A DNA stretch of 64,000 nucleotides from Rhodocollybia butyracea (Eukaryota; Basidiomycota; Agaricomycetes; Agaricales; Omphalotaceae): positions 1-64,000 of the forward strand of contig JADNRY010000015.1 of NCBI GenBank assembly GCA_015501585.1, read 5' to 3'. The position numbers were made by a program, and so were the translations under genes. Of the stretch, positions 1 through 10,303 are shown piece by piece; the first letter of the stretch is position 1, and every line of letters starts with the position of its first letter. The notes below the pieces were generated by a model, which searched no databases, was not told the origin of the DNA, and saw only the letters and a list, made by a program, of their open reading frames with translations.

Positions 1-206
1 CCAGGGGACTGTTTCTTGTACACATGACCCCCATGCACATAGCAAAATGAAACACATCGCCATCCGTGAACATTTCATTCGAGATTGTGTCTCTAAACGA
101 GTTGTGAACGTCATTCACATTATCAACCCAGGACAACCAGGCGGATATTCTAACCAAACCTCTTCACAGGATTCACAGACTCAAACTCGACGCGAGTCAA
201 GGGGGG
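1..206 (+). pseudogene. Copia retrotransposon pol, C-terminal RNase H end (remnant)
   Basis: Translation from about position 30 gives SKMKHIAIREHFIRDCV, the conserved last part of Copia RNase H (R-TKHIDIRHHFIR type). The usual DQPADILTKPL block follows in another frame (around 140-180), so there is at least one frameshift. A G-run (201-206) directly precedes the TGTTAGAG start of an LTR and fits a polypurine tract. Most of the element lies outside the window to the left. Its LTR cuts into the 3' part of a membrane gene of the array (TM0). Confidence 0.75.
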
Positions 207-414
207 TGTTAGAGACTGACTCGGTAGAGCATTGGACTAGCATGACTGTATATGGACTTATTGGACTTATTGGACTTGTATGGACATATTTGCCTCACTT
301 ATGTAGCGCCCTGGGCCGAAGCGAACCCCTATCGTTGTTCTCTTCGTACCAGGTATGTACTGTGGACTTGTACATTATTTTAGTTCCCTAACTATTGTTG
401 TTCTCTTCGTACCA
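207..414 (+). repeat. 3' LTR of the left-edge Copia element
   Basis: The segment begins TGTTAGAGACTG right after a G-rich polypurine tract and the RNase H end, and runs to a CGTACCA end. The right edge could be 414 (CCA) or 420 (GCA). A motif GTTGTTCTCTTCGTACCA occurs twice near the end. The sequence downstream aligns with exon 3 of the membrane-gene family. The target duplication cannot be tested because the other LTR is outside the window. Confidence 0.6.
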
Positions 415-420
415 GTTGCA

Positions 421-533
421 CTCAAGTTCTGATAAAAACATCTAGCAGCTATTCACCCAGTGCAAGTAGTCCTCGAAAGACACTGGCAGTGGTGCCAGAA
501 TCCCGGAGGCCATCCCCATATAAGTCTTCTTAG
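421..533 (+). pseudogene. TM0: exon 3 remnant of array membrane gene (subtype Ib)
   Basis: The last part of the cytoplasmic-tail exon is recognisable: the frame ending SPSASSPRK...VVPESRRPSPYKSS then TAG aligns with the tails of the copies ending at 13239 and 20077 (HPSASCPQEAPVVPEYLSPPSYRP). The PPxY motif has become PSPY. Exons 1 and 2 are missing, removed or displaced by the Copia element on the left. It is the leftmost member of the tandem array. Confidence 0.7.
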
Positions 534-930
534 TCAGTGTGTGCGACGTGTCTGGAGGGTCTTGACATCTTGGTGCTCTTCATTCCTTTTTATGGAGCCC
601 TGGCCCTAGGAACAGCTTTGACATGCTGTATTTACTTATTTACATAAATTCATTTCGTTCTATTTAGGTATAACAGAACTAGTAATATCACTCCAAAGAG
701 AGGTCATTTTACTCTCAGTGCCGGTTGACTTGAAGTTGAACCAGCTTTCTCACCAGCGCAGCTGCGTCAACAGACTCACATATCTACTAGTAGCACGCGT
801 CGTATACTACACTAACTATCATAAAAGCTTAGCAGTGGAGACTCCTCAAGGAATCGGATCGGTTTAATATTACTAAGGAGCAGTGCATGTATGCACTTGA
901 CAAAAAAAAGATACCGGAACAAGAGACACT
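534..930. other. 3' flank of TM0 with decayed tRNA-Asp-like segment
   Basis: The stretch resembles the 3' flanks of other array genes (GGAACAGCTTTGACATG..TTTATTT). Around 722-760, GTTGACTTGAAGTTGAACCAG aligns with the T-arm region of the minus-strand tRNA-Asp found at 29318-29420, strongly mutated. I see no coding sequence here. Confidence 0.4.
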
Positions 931-1842
931 TGCGAGTGTGGGCCACTGCGCCAAAGCGCGTGGCAGGTAACAAGTCCTGCAAGACGCTAATTATGGATCG
1001 TGCACTGCAACAACCGCTGACAAAATGTAAAAAACCGAGGGCTACAAAAATGGAAGTATTATTAAGATGGATAAATGCCGTGTGGTGAAAAGAGTCTACA
1101 GCACTGATAATCCACGCATTAGAGGTGCAACCAAGAGGTGGGTGATCTCTGAATCGGCGACACTGATGTGCTCGCGTGGCCTTGACAGTCTTTTGACAGC
1201 AGACTGATGGCCGCCTATAAGCCGTCACCAAGCCGTCGCAGTAGCAGACTTTCTAACCAAGGTGTAAGCCGGAGTCGAGTACTTATTGCCTAGGGGAGAC
1301 AACGGTGACTTGGTGTTTCAATCTCAAATCAAAAGCTCGGGAGGAGAAGCAACAGCGGGAGAGGTTAGGAAAGACAATCTCGTAGAACCATCAATTCCTG
1401 AGCAGTTTTGAAACTGAGTAATTTAATGATATTTTGAGCTTGTTGAAACATTTAGTGTGAGTGCATGTACTACAAAACAGAACAAATCGACGAAAAAAAC
1501 AAAAGGTAAGTGCTTACCAGCTTTGGGCGGCCATCAGTTTGCTGTCAAAAAACTGTCAAGGCCACGCGAGCACATCAGTGTCGCCGATTCAGAGATCACC
1601 CACCTCTTGGGTGCAACCACAACAGTGTTCAAGAGTAAAAAGGTATCAGATGCGGCAAAGTTTTGGGGTAACATGGCATATACAGTGGGTAGATCAGAAA
1701 GTCACATGTCAAGCGCTTTGACATTTCTAAATATGGGGAAAACGATTCTTCCAAATTTGGGCAAGATCAACCTTAATCGGGAAAAAATTCCCACACGAAA
1801 CCGGCCATAAGGACGAGCCTTCATTACATTCAGGACTCGTAA
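931..1842 (+). repeat. Dispersed repeat family A, copy 1
   Basis: The ends match those of a second copy at 33331-35365. Both start TGCGAGTGTGGGCCA and end CATTCAGGACTCGTAA, with about 140 similar bases before the right end (including AAGCGCTTTGACAT and CCATAAGGACGAGCCTTCATT). The interiors differ. No target duplication is visible for this copy. It contains the fold-back at 1124-1617. The open frames in it look like shadows. It is probably a non-autonomous transposon; the superfamily is unknown. Confidence 0.55.
1124..1617. repeat. Inverted repeat with ~92-bp arms (fold-back)
   Basis: Positions 1124-1215 and 1525-1617 are near-perfect reverse complements (shared core CGGCGACACTGATGTGCTCG on the left arm) with a spacer of about 310 bp. 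They would fold into a long hairpin. The structure lies wholly inside repeat family A copy 1 and could be an older nested element. Confidence 0.75.
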
Positions 1843-2339
1843 TGTATTATCTCCTGGGGCTCGAATAAAGTATTTCCAAAGTCTTTTCGTCCAGCAGAAA
1901 TGCTGCTAGGGATATTTGTTGCAGTGTCTACTTCATCTGACAACTTCAATCAAGGCACCAAAAGCTCGGAGGCTCGTTGAAATTGCATTGTACTTACTAT
2001 AGCCAGAGCCCAAAACTTGGGTCAGAAGTTTGGCCAAAAAGCCATCCACGTACGGCATGCGCTGATAATGTGTCCAGACACACCTGTGATTGAAGAACGG
2101 GATAACAGAATTGCGCGAAATTCAGAAGCGTATAAAAGATAATCATCCCATCTCAATCGAGTCATTTAGCGGTGAGTCAAACTCAATTAGAATTTCGCAA
2201 TAATCGATACTACACAGATAACTACTATCAGATTTGCATGTATGCTCAACAAGTAAAGGAGCTTGGAGCTAGCTACGCAAACCAGATCATAACGGCCCAA
2301 CGGGAGAGTCCTTGACAGGACGGGATCAGAAACCCATGG
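1843..2339. other. Spacer, no gene seen
   Basis: I find no supported coding sequence, RNA gene or clear repeat in this stretch between repeat A and the first GET3-like remnant. Confidence 0.4.
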
Positions 2340-2770
2340 AAGGGCGCTTATGATTACTAAAGCGCCATGCTTTTTTTCCTCAACGTATCCACATCTGTAT
2401 ACTCCAGGAGTCCACGCGCACGTCCAATCGGCGGGTAACTGCTTTCCACTGCACTCGGTATTGCCAAAACGAATTCTCTGCAGGGGAGAAGAGGGGCGAC
2501 AAACGCTGTCGGCGAGGGTGACTGCCACACTTCTTCACATCCACTCTAATACTATTAGTATCTCGTCCGTTGACCACATCAACTACATGTATTCTCCCTC
2601 AGCTCCATCCCGTCATCCATCTATCTTTCCCTCCCGGTTCACCTTTTTCCTGTCTTCCGACCCAACGCGATGCCGTCACCCTAAACGCAAGTTATCGATT
2701 TCTCTGCCATATGTGGATTCAACAAGTACGATCCTGGAAATAGTCGTCCTCTTTTGGTCTCGTCGTAACT
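2340..2770 (+). pseudogene. GET3-derived remnant 1 (very decayed)
   Basis: The block keeps the GET3 upstream motif GGGCGCTTA (2342) and traces of exon 1 (CAAAACGAATTCTCTGCAGG.. near 2465, ending GGCGAGGGTGACTGCC). An exon-2 trace lies around 2690-2750 (CGATTTCTCTGCC...GATCCTGGAAATAGTCGTC), aligning with the better copies at 21110-21210 and 51650-51730. No reading frame survives. Assignment rests on alignment with other copies in the window, not on a protein motif in this one. Confidence 0.35.
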
Positions 2771-3294
2771 GTCGCTGTTTGCTCCTTATCACCAGATTCC
2801 AAAACCGGAGCTGGAATGCGTTCCACCAGAAAAAGCACTCTTCACTGGGCTCAACAGAAAAGGAACTGGAACTATAGATTCATGTTGACTTCCCAAATAC
2901 TGCTTCGTTTCTTCTAAACCTCACAGCTACTTTCCGCTTACACGTCTGCGTTTCTGCTTCACGGCGCCTACACCTTTGCTTTGTTTGCTGTACTCCATCG
3001 AACGGAATGACATCCATGATATTGAAGCCATGGCAGATACGATGGTTCTATAATCTATAATAAGCTCAGTCGTGGAAAATCTGGAAATCTACTACCTGCG
3101 AAGATCCAACGCCTTTGCTCTAGCCTAGCTAGCTGTCTTGAGTGAAGAGAATACTCGTTCACATATAAACCTTTGCTCGGACCATATAATAGCAACACAT
3201 GATGAGTTGATGAGAACTGTCAGTCCATGGAATGAAAATGTTGAAACAAAGAGCGATGCTCAGCGCTCAATATCAATATTCAATCTCCGGTCTC

Positions 3295-3301
3295 ATAAAT
3301 A
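3295..3301 (+). promoter_or_regulatory. TATA-like box of TM1
   Basis: ATAAATA lies about 25-31 bases before the TM1 start codon, at the same place as TATAAATA before TM4 (16541) and TM6 (21758). A TATA box this close to the ATG implies a very short 5' leader. Confidence 0.45.
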
Positions 3302-3325
3302 CAGACTCCCTTTTAATCGAACACC

Positions 3326-4288
3326 ATGGCTACCGCTGGCGACTCTCCATTCCCTGTCCTCCAGCGTCGTCTTTTCAAACTCTGGTGGATGATAATGACC
3401 CACGTATCACATATTCCGGTGGTTGGACTAACGCAGGAGACCCTGGGTTTGAATGTGAAGGAACAACACATGGCGCCGAAGGTGCGAATGTCACGGCTAC
3501 TTTGAATTTTAACGGTGCGTACAGCAGGTTAGCTAGCTCAGATCGCTGCTCATTGAACCAATATCTCAGGCGTTGGTGTTCAAGTGTTCGGAACAGTTGG
3601 AACTCCTGATGGATCTCCATCATCTACATACCAGGTTGACAGCCTCCCGGCATCTACGTTTGTTTTCAACGCTAACAGCCAAACCAACTATCATATACCA
3701 TTTTACGCCTCGCCTTTGCTGAATGCGGGAAACCACACACTTGTCATAACGTCTCTTGGGAACAACAATTCTCGCATATGGCTTGATTATATTTTATACT
3801 ATCCTACTACCAACGAGCTAGTTTCCAATTCATCAGAACCATCTATCCCATCGACTTCCACTTCATCAACATCTGCATCAAGTTCCGCCACAAATACGAC
3901 CCACGGGGCATCAACAAATACAGTTGCAATCGTCGGCGGGGTGCTCGGAAGCGTTGTGGGAATTATCCTTGCTATAATCTTCGCCTATATCATACTTCGG
4001 TGGAGGCGTAAGCATGCCTACCAGAGTGTCGCGGTTACACCGTTCGATCATGGACTCGTTGCTAATACCGGTGAGCAAAGCCCCGCTATCACATATTTAA
4101 GTAGCCCTTAAATTATTTCAGCTATTCCAACTCATTCTGTTTCGGCGTCGACTGCGTCAATGCCTGCTACCTGGACCAATCCAATTTCTCCAGTAACTAC
4201 TACTTCAGCAAGCCAATCCAATCCTATTTATGCTCAGGAGGCACTGATGGTATCAGAATATCGGAGTCCACCCATATATGAGCCTTAG
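3326..4288 (+). pseudogene. TM1: array membrane protein, subtype Ia, exon 1 frameshift
   Basis: Three exons: 3326-3514, 3570-4070 and 4122-4288, with introns gtgcgt..cag and gtgagc..cag. Exon 2 gives the ectodomain (STYQVDSLPASTFVF, ending WLDYILYYP), a Ser/Thr stalk, the helix VGGVLGSVVGIILAIIFAYI and a basic RWRRKH. Exon 3 gives a tail ending SPPIYEP, a PPxY motif. Exon 1 has lost one C in the run of the FPCP codons (TTCCCTGTCC against TTCCCCTGTCC elsewhere), so the ATG at 3326 is out of frame with the rest. An upstream in-frame ATG (3232) lies before the TATA box and is unlikely to be used. It is otherwise intact, one base from functional. Confidence 0.75.
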
Positions 4289-4854
4289 TTGCACTCTACT
4301 CGCACGCACCTGGACACTCACTTTTGGTACTTCAAGTCATGTTTTATTTTAATTCTTTATTTGGACACGTAGGAACAGCTTTGACATGTTGTAGGTACAT
4401 ATTCGATTACTCGAGTACTTTGTAGGAGCCAAAGATCTTTCTAAAAATTAATTACTTGACTGCGTTGTATTCGCGCATACTAGATATTATAAACTAAATG
4501 TCAAACACTTTCAGAAGTAAGACCCATCGACAGTGATGAGCATGAGGAACTTCACTCGCTTGTGATCAAACTCAACTTCAGCTCAGTTCACGGCAGCCTG
4601 AGCACAACAGATCAGTCCGTGCTAATGTCACTTTTCCCTGATGAGGTATACTGCAGCACCAGCTACTAATCGTTACCACTGCACAGTTGAGCAACAGTTG
4701 ACTAGTACCTGATTTATCAGGCTTAAAGTACGCTCATCAGGCAACCACAGTAGTCACCGCACTAGATGAATGCTATACTAATAGTACATAGCTGCTATAA
4801 TCTGGATATAATATATAGTATATACAGACTCTAGGTAAAACCTTGAGCGTGCTG
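4289..4854. other. Spacer between TM1 and TM2
   Basis: 3' flank of TM1 (GGAACAGCTTTGACATGTTGT) followed by a segment shared with the regions upstream of TM3 and TM5 (CTCATCAGGCAACCACAGTAG near 4735). Neither GET3 nor tRNA remnants are seen, so TM1 and TM2 are adjacent in the repeating pattern. Confidence 0.5.
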
Positions 4855-5505
4855 ATGAACTCTAGTGACTCTTCATTCCCCTGTCCCCAACATCATCTTT
4901 ACAAATTCTGGTGGATGACAGTGACCCACGTATTCTATACTCTGAAGATGGTTGGTTTGACGGAGGGACTTCTGGGTTCGAATGTGGAGGAACGACACAT
5001 GGCAATAATGGTACAAATGCCACAGCTACTTTGAATTTCAACGGTGTGTAGTGGCCGCTACTAGCTCAGATAGCCACTCAACGTTGATTTATATCTCAGG
5101 TATTGGTGTTCAAGTTTTTGGAACGATTGGGGACGCACCCACGTCTGGCGACGGATCTCCATCATCTACATACCAAATCGATGATCTACCAGCATCTACA
5201 TTTAATTTCGAAGCAAACGGCCAAAACAACTATCGAATACAATTTTACTCTTCGCCTCTGCTGAACTCAGGAAACCATACACTTGTCATAACCGCTCTTG
5301 GGAAAAATAATTCTCACATCTGGCTTGATTATATTCTATACTATCCTTCAACCGATGCGTTAGCCTCCATCTCATCAACATCTATGCCAACAGCCTCTAC
5401 ATCATCCATGCCATTAACCTGCATCTTACCAGAAACATCCAAAAACATGGGTGCAATTACTGCCAGTGGTGTCCTTGGAAGCGCTCTGGGAATTGTGCTT
5501 GTTGC

Positions 5506-5767
5506 TATTGAAACTATTGAAATAAAAGAGAGTTCTAGGTACATAGTCAGTAATAAGTACAAGAAGTAAAGAATGTGAGTACTAACCTCAGCGACAGTGG
5601 TAGAACGACGCTGAGGTGTCAATATATGTAAAATACAATTAAAAGAATGTGTCACATGGGACGTATGTAAGTAACGTAATGAAAGCAGAAAATTTTCTGG
5701 TTTTGTTACGGCATGAATCCACGAACGTATAGATGACATAACAAGATAAGATCATCAACTTTTAACA
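5506..5767 (-). repeat. Copia 3' LTR (left on + strand)
   Basis: 262 bp, from TATTGAAAC to CTTTTAACA. It is nearly identical to the right LTR where they align (for example GGGACGTATG against GGGACATATG) but lacks a segment of about 58 bp present in the right one. The last codons and stop of the Gag-Pol ORF overlap its inner edge. Confidence 0.88.
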
Positions 5768-8700
5768 CTCCCACTCGGGCGTGGCTTCATACCTAGCATG
5801 CGCACAAATGCCAAGTGCTTCTCACCAGATAATCCCTTTGTAAATCCATCAGCAGCTTGTTGGGCAGTTGGAACATAGTCCAGATCAATCTGGCCATCAG
5901 AGATTGCAAAACGAATAAAGTGGTGATGAAGTTGAATGTGCTTCGTACGGGGATGATCAGCAGGGTTCTTGGAAAGAGCAATAGATGACATATTATCACC
6001 CAACAAGCGAGTAGGCTTGGTTTGCTGAAAACCTAGCTGTTCAAGGAGTTGACGGAGCCAAATAGCTTCCTGTGCTGTACGAGTAAGAGCCATGTACTCA
6101 GCTTCAGTAGAAGAGAGTGCTGGGGAGGTTTGAAGTTTGCTGCTCCAACTAATAGCAGCTCCGCACATGAGGAAAACATATCCACTAGTGGATCGTCGAG
6201 TATCCACATCACCAGCCCAATCCGAATCAGAATATCCAAGGATAAGGGAGATGAGTTCATCTATGATCGTGCCATCATACTCAATAACCCAGTCTTTGGT
6301 ACCACCCAAGTAGCGAAGACAATGCAGAGCTTCATTTAAATGAATCTCACCTGGATTTGAGCAGTAGCGGCTCAAAATACCTACAGCAAAGGCAATATCT
6401 GGGCGTGAAGCAAGCATGGCATACATGAGAGTACCAATGAGAGCCTGGTATAGCGTGAGTCTGTCAGCCATAGCCTCTTTCTCGGCGTCTGTGGATGGGG
6501 AATCAGCTTTAGAAAGCTTAACTCCAGATGATAAGGGGGTGCGACGTGTGATGCCATCATCACAGTGGAAACGTTTGAGTGATTCCTCAATGTATCTGGT
6601 CTGAGAGAGCCAAAGGACATGCTTTTCTTGGTCATAGTCAATGGCAATGCCAAGCAACTGTGAGATAACACCAAGATCCTTGATCTTAAAGCGTTGGCCA
6701 ATCCGGTGCTTGATCTCCTGCATGAATTTGAGATCATCGCATAAAATCCCAATATCATCAACGTAAACAGCAATAAGGCAGATGGACTTGCCACGTTGGA
6801 GGACGTAAATGCAGTAGTCAGCATGGATACGACGGAAGCCAAGTTTCTCGAGCTCTGCATCAAGAAGTTTGTTCCAGACACGGGAGGCCTGCTTGAGGCC
6901 ATAGATAGAGCGGCGGAGACGAACAATTTTACCAGAATGTTCACTAATGCCATTCGGGAGGCGCATATAGAGCTCTTCTTCCAACTCACCATTGAGAAAT
7001 GCGGTATCAACATCGAGGTGGTGGAAGTGAAGGCCTAGACGCACGGCGAGGGCGCAAAGGACACGAATGGAGGTAAGTTTGACCACAGGGGAAAATACCT
7101 CATCAAAGTCTAAACCAGGCATCTGGGAGAAACCTCGAGCAACTAAGCGTGCCTTGTACCGCTCAATGGTCCCGTCAGGGAGGCGCTTAATCTTAAAGAC
7201 AAGCTTGGAGCTAATAGCACGGCGACCTTTAGGCAAATTGTCAATAAACTCGAAAGTTCCCATATCAATGAGAGACTTGAGCTCTTTGTCTACAGCTTTC
7301 AGCCAAGAGGCGGAGTCAGGACCGCGGAGTGCCTCCTGCAGAGTGCGGGGCTCTGAGGCTCCCTGAGCATGGACAGTGGCCACGAAGGCCATGGCAACAC
7401 CTTCTGCAACATCTGGTCTATCGCCTGGTGCAGGTTCTGGAGGATCTGGCGCAATGTCAGGTTCTTCACGGAAGCGGGCAGGTAGGCGACGAGCACGTGG
7501 ACCATCTACTTCTGGAACAGGCCCAAGAAGTTCAAGTTCTGTACGACAACGGCGAGCAGGTGGAGCCGGTGGAGGGTCATTGGGAGGAGGAAGATCAGGG
7601 GAGTATGGGCGAGAGTCACCGACGTTATCCTCAGAATCAACCTCAGAAGATGGAGCAGGAGGATGCGGAACCGCTGGAGTCACAGAGGGAGAGTTATCTT
7701 CCCACGCATCTCCCACTCGAGAAAAGCCAGGTAGGCCATCTCCAGGCACCTCACCATTGTAAAGGATCTGCGAAAGATCCGGAATGGGTAAAGGCGGGCC
7801 AGGAGGGTGAGGACGTTCATCAAAAATGACGTCTCGTGAAACAAAAGTTTTTCGCTTCTTTGGATCCCACAGAAGGTAACCCTTGGTGTGCTCTTTGTAA
7901 CCAAGAAAGATGCACTTACAAGTTTCAAAGTCAAGCTTTGTACGCTTCGATTTGGGGATGTGAGCATAGGCGGGACAGCCAAAAGGTTTGAGTTCCTTGA
8001 GTGAAGGCTTTACGCCAGACCAAGCTTCGTGTGGAGTAGAATTAGGAAGCCGTGAGGTAGGTGAGCGGTTAATGAGATAGATGGCAATAATGACGGCGAA
8101 GACCCAAAACCCAGCAGTAAATTTAGCATCATGCATCATGCATCTGGCACGCTCAATGATAGTGCGGTTGAAGCGTTCAGCAATTCCATTTTGCTGTGGG
8201 GTGTGAGGGACTGTGGTCTCATGGATAATACCAAGGTTACGGAGATAATGCTCAAACTGATCAGAGGTATATTCTCCACCGTTATCTGTACGAAAAACCT
8301 TGAGCTCAAGCCCAGTCTCGAGCTCTACCATAGCCTTCCATTCGCGGAAGCATCGGTACGCCTCCGATTTGTGATGGAGGAAATAAACCCAGCAGTGGTG
8401 GGTGTTATCATCTATGAAGGTGATGAAATACCTATAGCCACCATTGATAGAGTTGGGTAATGGACCGCAAACATCGGAGTGAACTAAATCTAGTTTCCGA
8501 CAGGCCCTTTTATTGGATGATGGGAACGGAAATACATGCTGTTTACCGGCTGTACACAACTCGCAGAACTCTATTCGACCTCCCACTTCATCAATGCCCG
8601 TTACCATGCCTTTTGCGATCAGACGTTTTATGTTGTCTTGACCGAGATGACCTAGGCAGCGGTGAGCATGATTAATGTCGATATAGCAGGATGTGGTAGC

Positions 8701-10176
8701 AAGATTTGCGTACTCTTGGGATTTCAGCGGACGGGCGTGAAGAAGGTAAAGACCTCCTTTGGTCTTGCGACCAGATGCAACGCACCGGCCAGAGCTTCGA
8801 GCTTTGACAAAGCACTCCTCTCCATCAAAGAGAATGGTGTGTTTGCGCTTGTCAGTGAGCTGAGAGACAGAAATCAGAGTGGCAGCGAGATCCGGGACGT
8901 GTAGCGTATTGGGTAGAAAACCAGTGATGATTCCATCCGGCGTATCCATGAGGTACTGAAGAGTACCCTTACCAACAGCGTAAATGGTAGACACATCTCC
9001 AAGATGAATGGGGACGGGTTTGTCGAGTTTGGTGTACGAACTGTCTTCGAACCAGTCACGACGTGGACTTAGGTGGCGAGAGCACCCAGAGTCAATGTAA
9101 CTCTCGTCGTTGCTTGTCTTGGCAAGGAAGGTGGCAACATCAGTGGAGATAAAGACATGGACAGAATCGGAACTTGAATGACGGACGGAGGGAAATTCTG
9201 AGTAGGTGGAAGCGACTTTTGCACTGACCTCCTCATCTGATGAGCTATCACTATCAGAGTGTTGGGCGGCAGCGGCAGTAGGCTTCCTACTAGATCTCCC
9301 ACTGCTTCTAGGAGTGGACGCAGTGCGGCGGGATGCTTCCTCATCTCGCTTCTTGTGGTTACAGTCTTCAACAAGGTGAGGACCTTTGTGACAGTAGGAA
9401 CAGAGCGGACCTTTCTTAGGTTTCTTCTTTGGTTTAGATTTCCCTCTAACAGTGGCAGCATTAGCCGCCTCGGAAGAATCATCACCAGAAGTGAGACGTC
9501 GATACTCCGCAATGAGGCGGGAGGTGACAAAAGAAGAGGTGAGCTTGTTTGTTTCAGTAACGGCAGCAAGAGTGACAATGGTAAACGTCTCCCAAGTGTT
9601 AGGAGAGTCATCGACAGTACGAGGAAGAGAAGTGAGCATAAGTTCCGCGAGGAACTGGTCTCCAAAAGCATCAGTGTCAGAGAGCTTCTTGTTCTCGAGA
9701 GCATAGAAGTTAACGTGATCCTGCATGTTATCACCATGTTCATACCGTTTATCCATCATACCACGCTTGATATAGAAGGCTTCAAGACCAGCGGTGGTGC
9801 CAGCATGAGCTTCCTTAAGCTTAGTCCAGACATCCTTGGCGGATGTGAGCTTTTCAATGAGAAGAAGCTGTTCCGGCGCAAGGTGCTCTTTGATGATCCC
9901 AATAGCCTTGTCATTACGAGTAATTGATTCCTTGTAGGATCGCATATCCTCCCTGTGATCTCGTCTAACAGCAGCCCAGTCAACGGCAGAGGCGTCATTA
10001 GGCAATGGACAAGGATCGGAAGGTTTAGGATAGACAGACATCTCTCCACTGCAGAATCTCCAGACCATAGCCCTCTGGAGCTTGCCAGAAATAGGGCCAA
10101 CCCATCGAGAATAGGTCCCGTAGGTAAGGGTAGGGATTTGAATGGAATCTGATGATGTGGCAGATGTAGGGGACAT
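5755..10176 (-). CDS. Copia Gag-Pol polyprotein, 1473 aa, intact
   Basis: Single uninterrupted ORF. The Gag region is about residues 1-255. A CCHC zinc knuckle CSYCHKGPHLVEDC lies at 259-272 and the aspartic protease motif DSG near 362. The integrase HHCC zinc domain is near 505-541, and the catalytic D, D, E are near 568, 631 (FRTDNGGEY) and 667 (PQQNGIAERFNR). RT follows (YKARLVARGFSQ, FSPVVKLTSIR, YVDDIGI). RNase H follows (SSTEAEYMAL, HPRTKHIQLHHHFIR). The ORF starts MSPTSATSSD and ends within the 3' LTR after GSVKS. It supplies reverse transcription and integration for the element. The absence of stops in a neighbourhood full of broken genes suggests recent or current activity. Confidence 0.95.
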   Translation of the reverse strand: MSPTSATSSDSIQIPTLTYGTYSRWVGPISGKLQRAMVWRFCSGEMSVYPKPSDPCPLPNDASAVDWAAVRRDHREDMRSYKESITRNDKAIGIIKEHLAPEQLLLIEKLTSAKDVWTKLKEAHAGTTAGLEAFYIKRGMMDKRYEHGDNMQDHVNFYALENKKLSDTDAFGDQFLAELMLTSLPRTVDDSPNTWETFTIVTLAAVTETNKLTSSFVTSRLIAEYRRLTSGDDSSEAANAATVRGKSKPKKKPKKGPLCSYCHKGPHLVEDCNHKKRDEEASRRTASTPRSSGRSSRKPTAAAAQHSDSDSSSDEEVSAKVASTYSEFPSVRHSSSDSVHVFISTDVATFLAKTSNDESYIDSGCSRHLSPRRDWFEDSSYTKLDKPVPIHLGDVSTIYAVGKGTLQYLMDTPDGIITGFLPNTLHVPDLAATLISVSQLTDKRKHTILFDGEECFVKARSSGRCVASGRKTKGGLYLLHARPLKSQEYANLATTSCYIDINHAHRCLGHLGQDNIKRLIAKGMVTGIDEVGGRIEFCELCTAGKQHVFPFPSSNKRACRKLDLVHSDVCGPLPNSINGGYRYFITFIDDNTHHCWVYFLHHKSEAYRCFREWKAMVELETGLELKVFRTDNGGEYTSDQFEHYLRNLGIIHETTVPHTPQQNGIAERFNRTIIERARCMMHDAKFTAGFWVFAVIIAIYLINRSPTSRLPNSTPHEAWSGVKPSLKELKPFGCPAYAHIPKSKRTKLDFETCKCIFLGYKEHTKGYLLWDPKKRKTFVSRDVIFDERPHPPGPPLPIPDLSQILYNGEVPGDGLPGFSRVGDAWEDNSPSVTPAVPHPPAPSSEVDSEDNVGDSRPYSPDLPPPNDPPPAPPARRCRTELELLGPVPEVDGPRARRLPARFREEPDIAPDPPEPAPGDRPDVAEGVAMAFVATVHAQGASEPRTLQEALRGPDSASWLKAVDKELKSLIDMGTFEFIDNLPKGRRAISSKLVFKIKRLPDGTIERYKARLVARGFSQMPGLDFDEVFSPVVKLTSIRVLCALAVRLGLHFHHLDVDTAFLNGELEEELYMRLPNGISEHSGKIVRLRRSIYGLKQASRVWNKLLDAELEKLGFRRIHADYCIYVLQRGKSICLIAVYVDDIGILCDDLKFMQEIKHRIGQRFKIKDLGVISQLLGIAIDYDQEKHVLWLSQTRYIEESLKRFHCDDGITRRTPLSSGVKLSKADSPSTDAEKEAMADRLTLYQALIGTLMYAMLASRPDIAFAVGILSRYCSNPGEIHLNEALHCLRYLGGTKDWVIEYDGTIIDELISLILGYSDSDWAGDVDTRRSTSGYVFLMCGAAISWSSKLQTSPALSSTEAEYMALTRTAQEAIWLRQLLEQLGFQQTKPTRLLGDNMSSIALSKNPADHPRTKHIQLHHHFIRFAISDGQIDLDYVPTAQQAADGFTKGLSGEKHLAFVRMLGMKPRPSGSVKS

Positions 10177-10289
10177 GTGGACAAATGTATGGGATGTGTA
10201 GGTGAATGAACGAGTGTGAGAGAGTGAAATGAGTGTGTTCCGAGGTCTTGTGCGCAGTAGAGAAGCTTCGTTAATTCAGTACAGGCTAC

Positions 10290-10303
10290 CAGGGCCCATA
10301 ACC
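10290..10303 (-). promoter_or_regulatory. Copia primer-binding site (half-tRNA iMet type)
   Basis: On the + strand CAGGGCCCATAACC reads like the anticodon arm of initiator tRNA-Met (GGGCCCATAACC); on the element's own strand it is the complement. Drosophila copia uses the same internal half-tRNA primer site. It abuts the element's 5' LTR, as expected. Confidence 0.7.

Noticed and set aside
2187..2877. Overlapping ORFs of 113 and 175 codons on opposite strands before TM1
   Set aside because: No conserved motif, and the region aligns with decayed GET3 sequence of other units.
7376..7829. Plus-strand ORFs of 128 and 166 codons inside the Copia element
   Set aside because: They are antisense shadows of the intact minus-strand Gag-Pol.
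9259..9927. Plus-strand 222-codon ORF
   Set aside because: Antisense to Copia Gag; composition follows the complementary coding strand.
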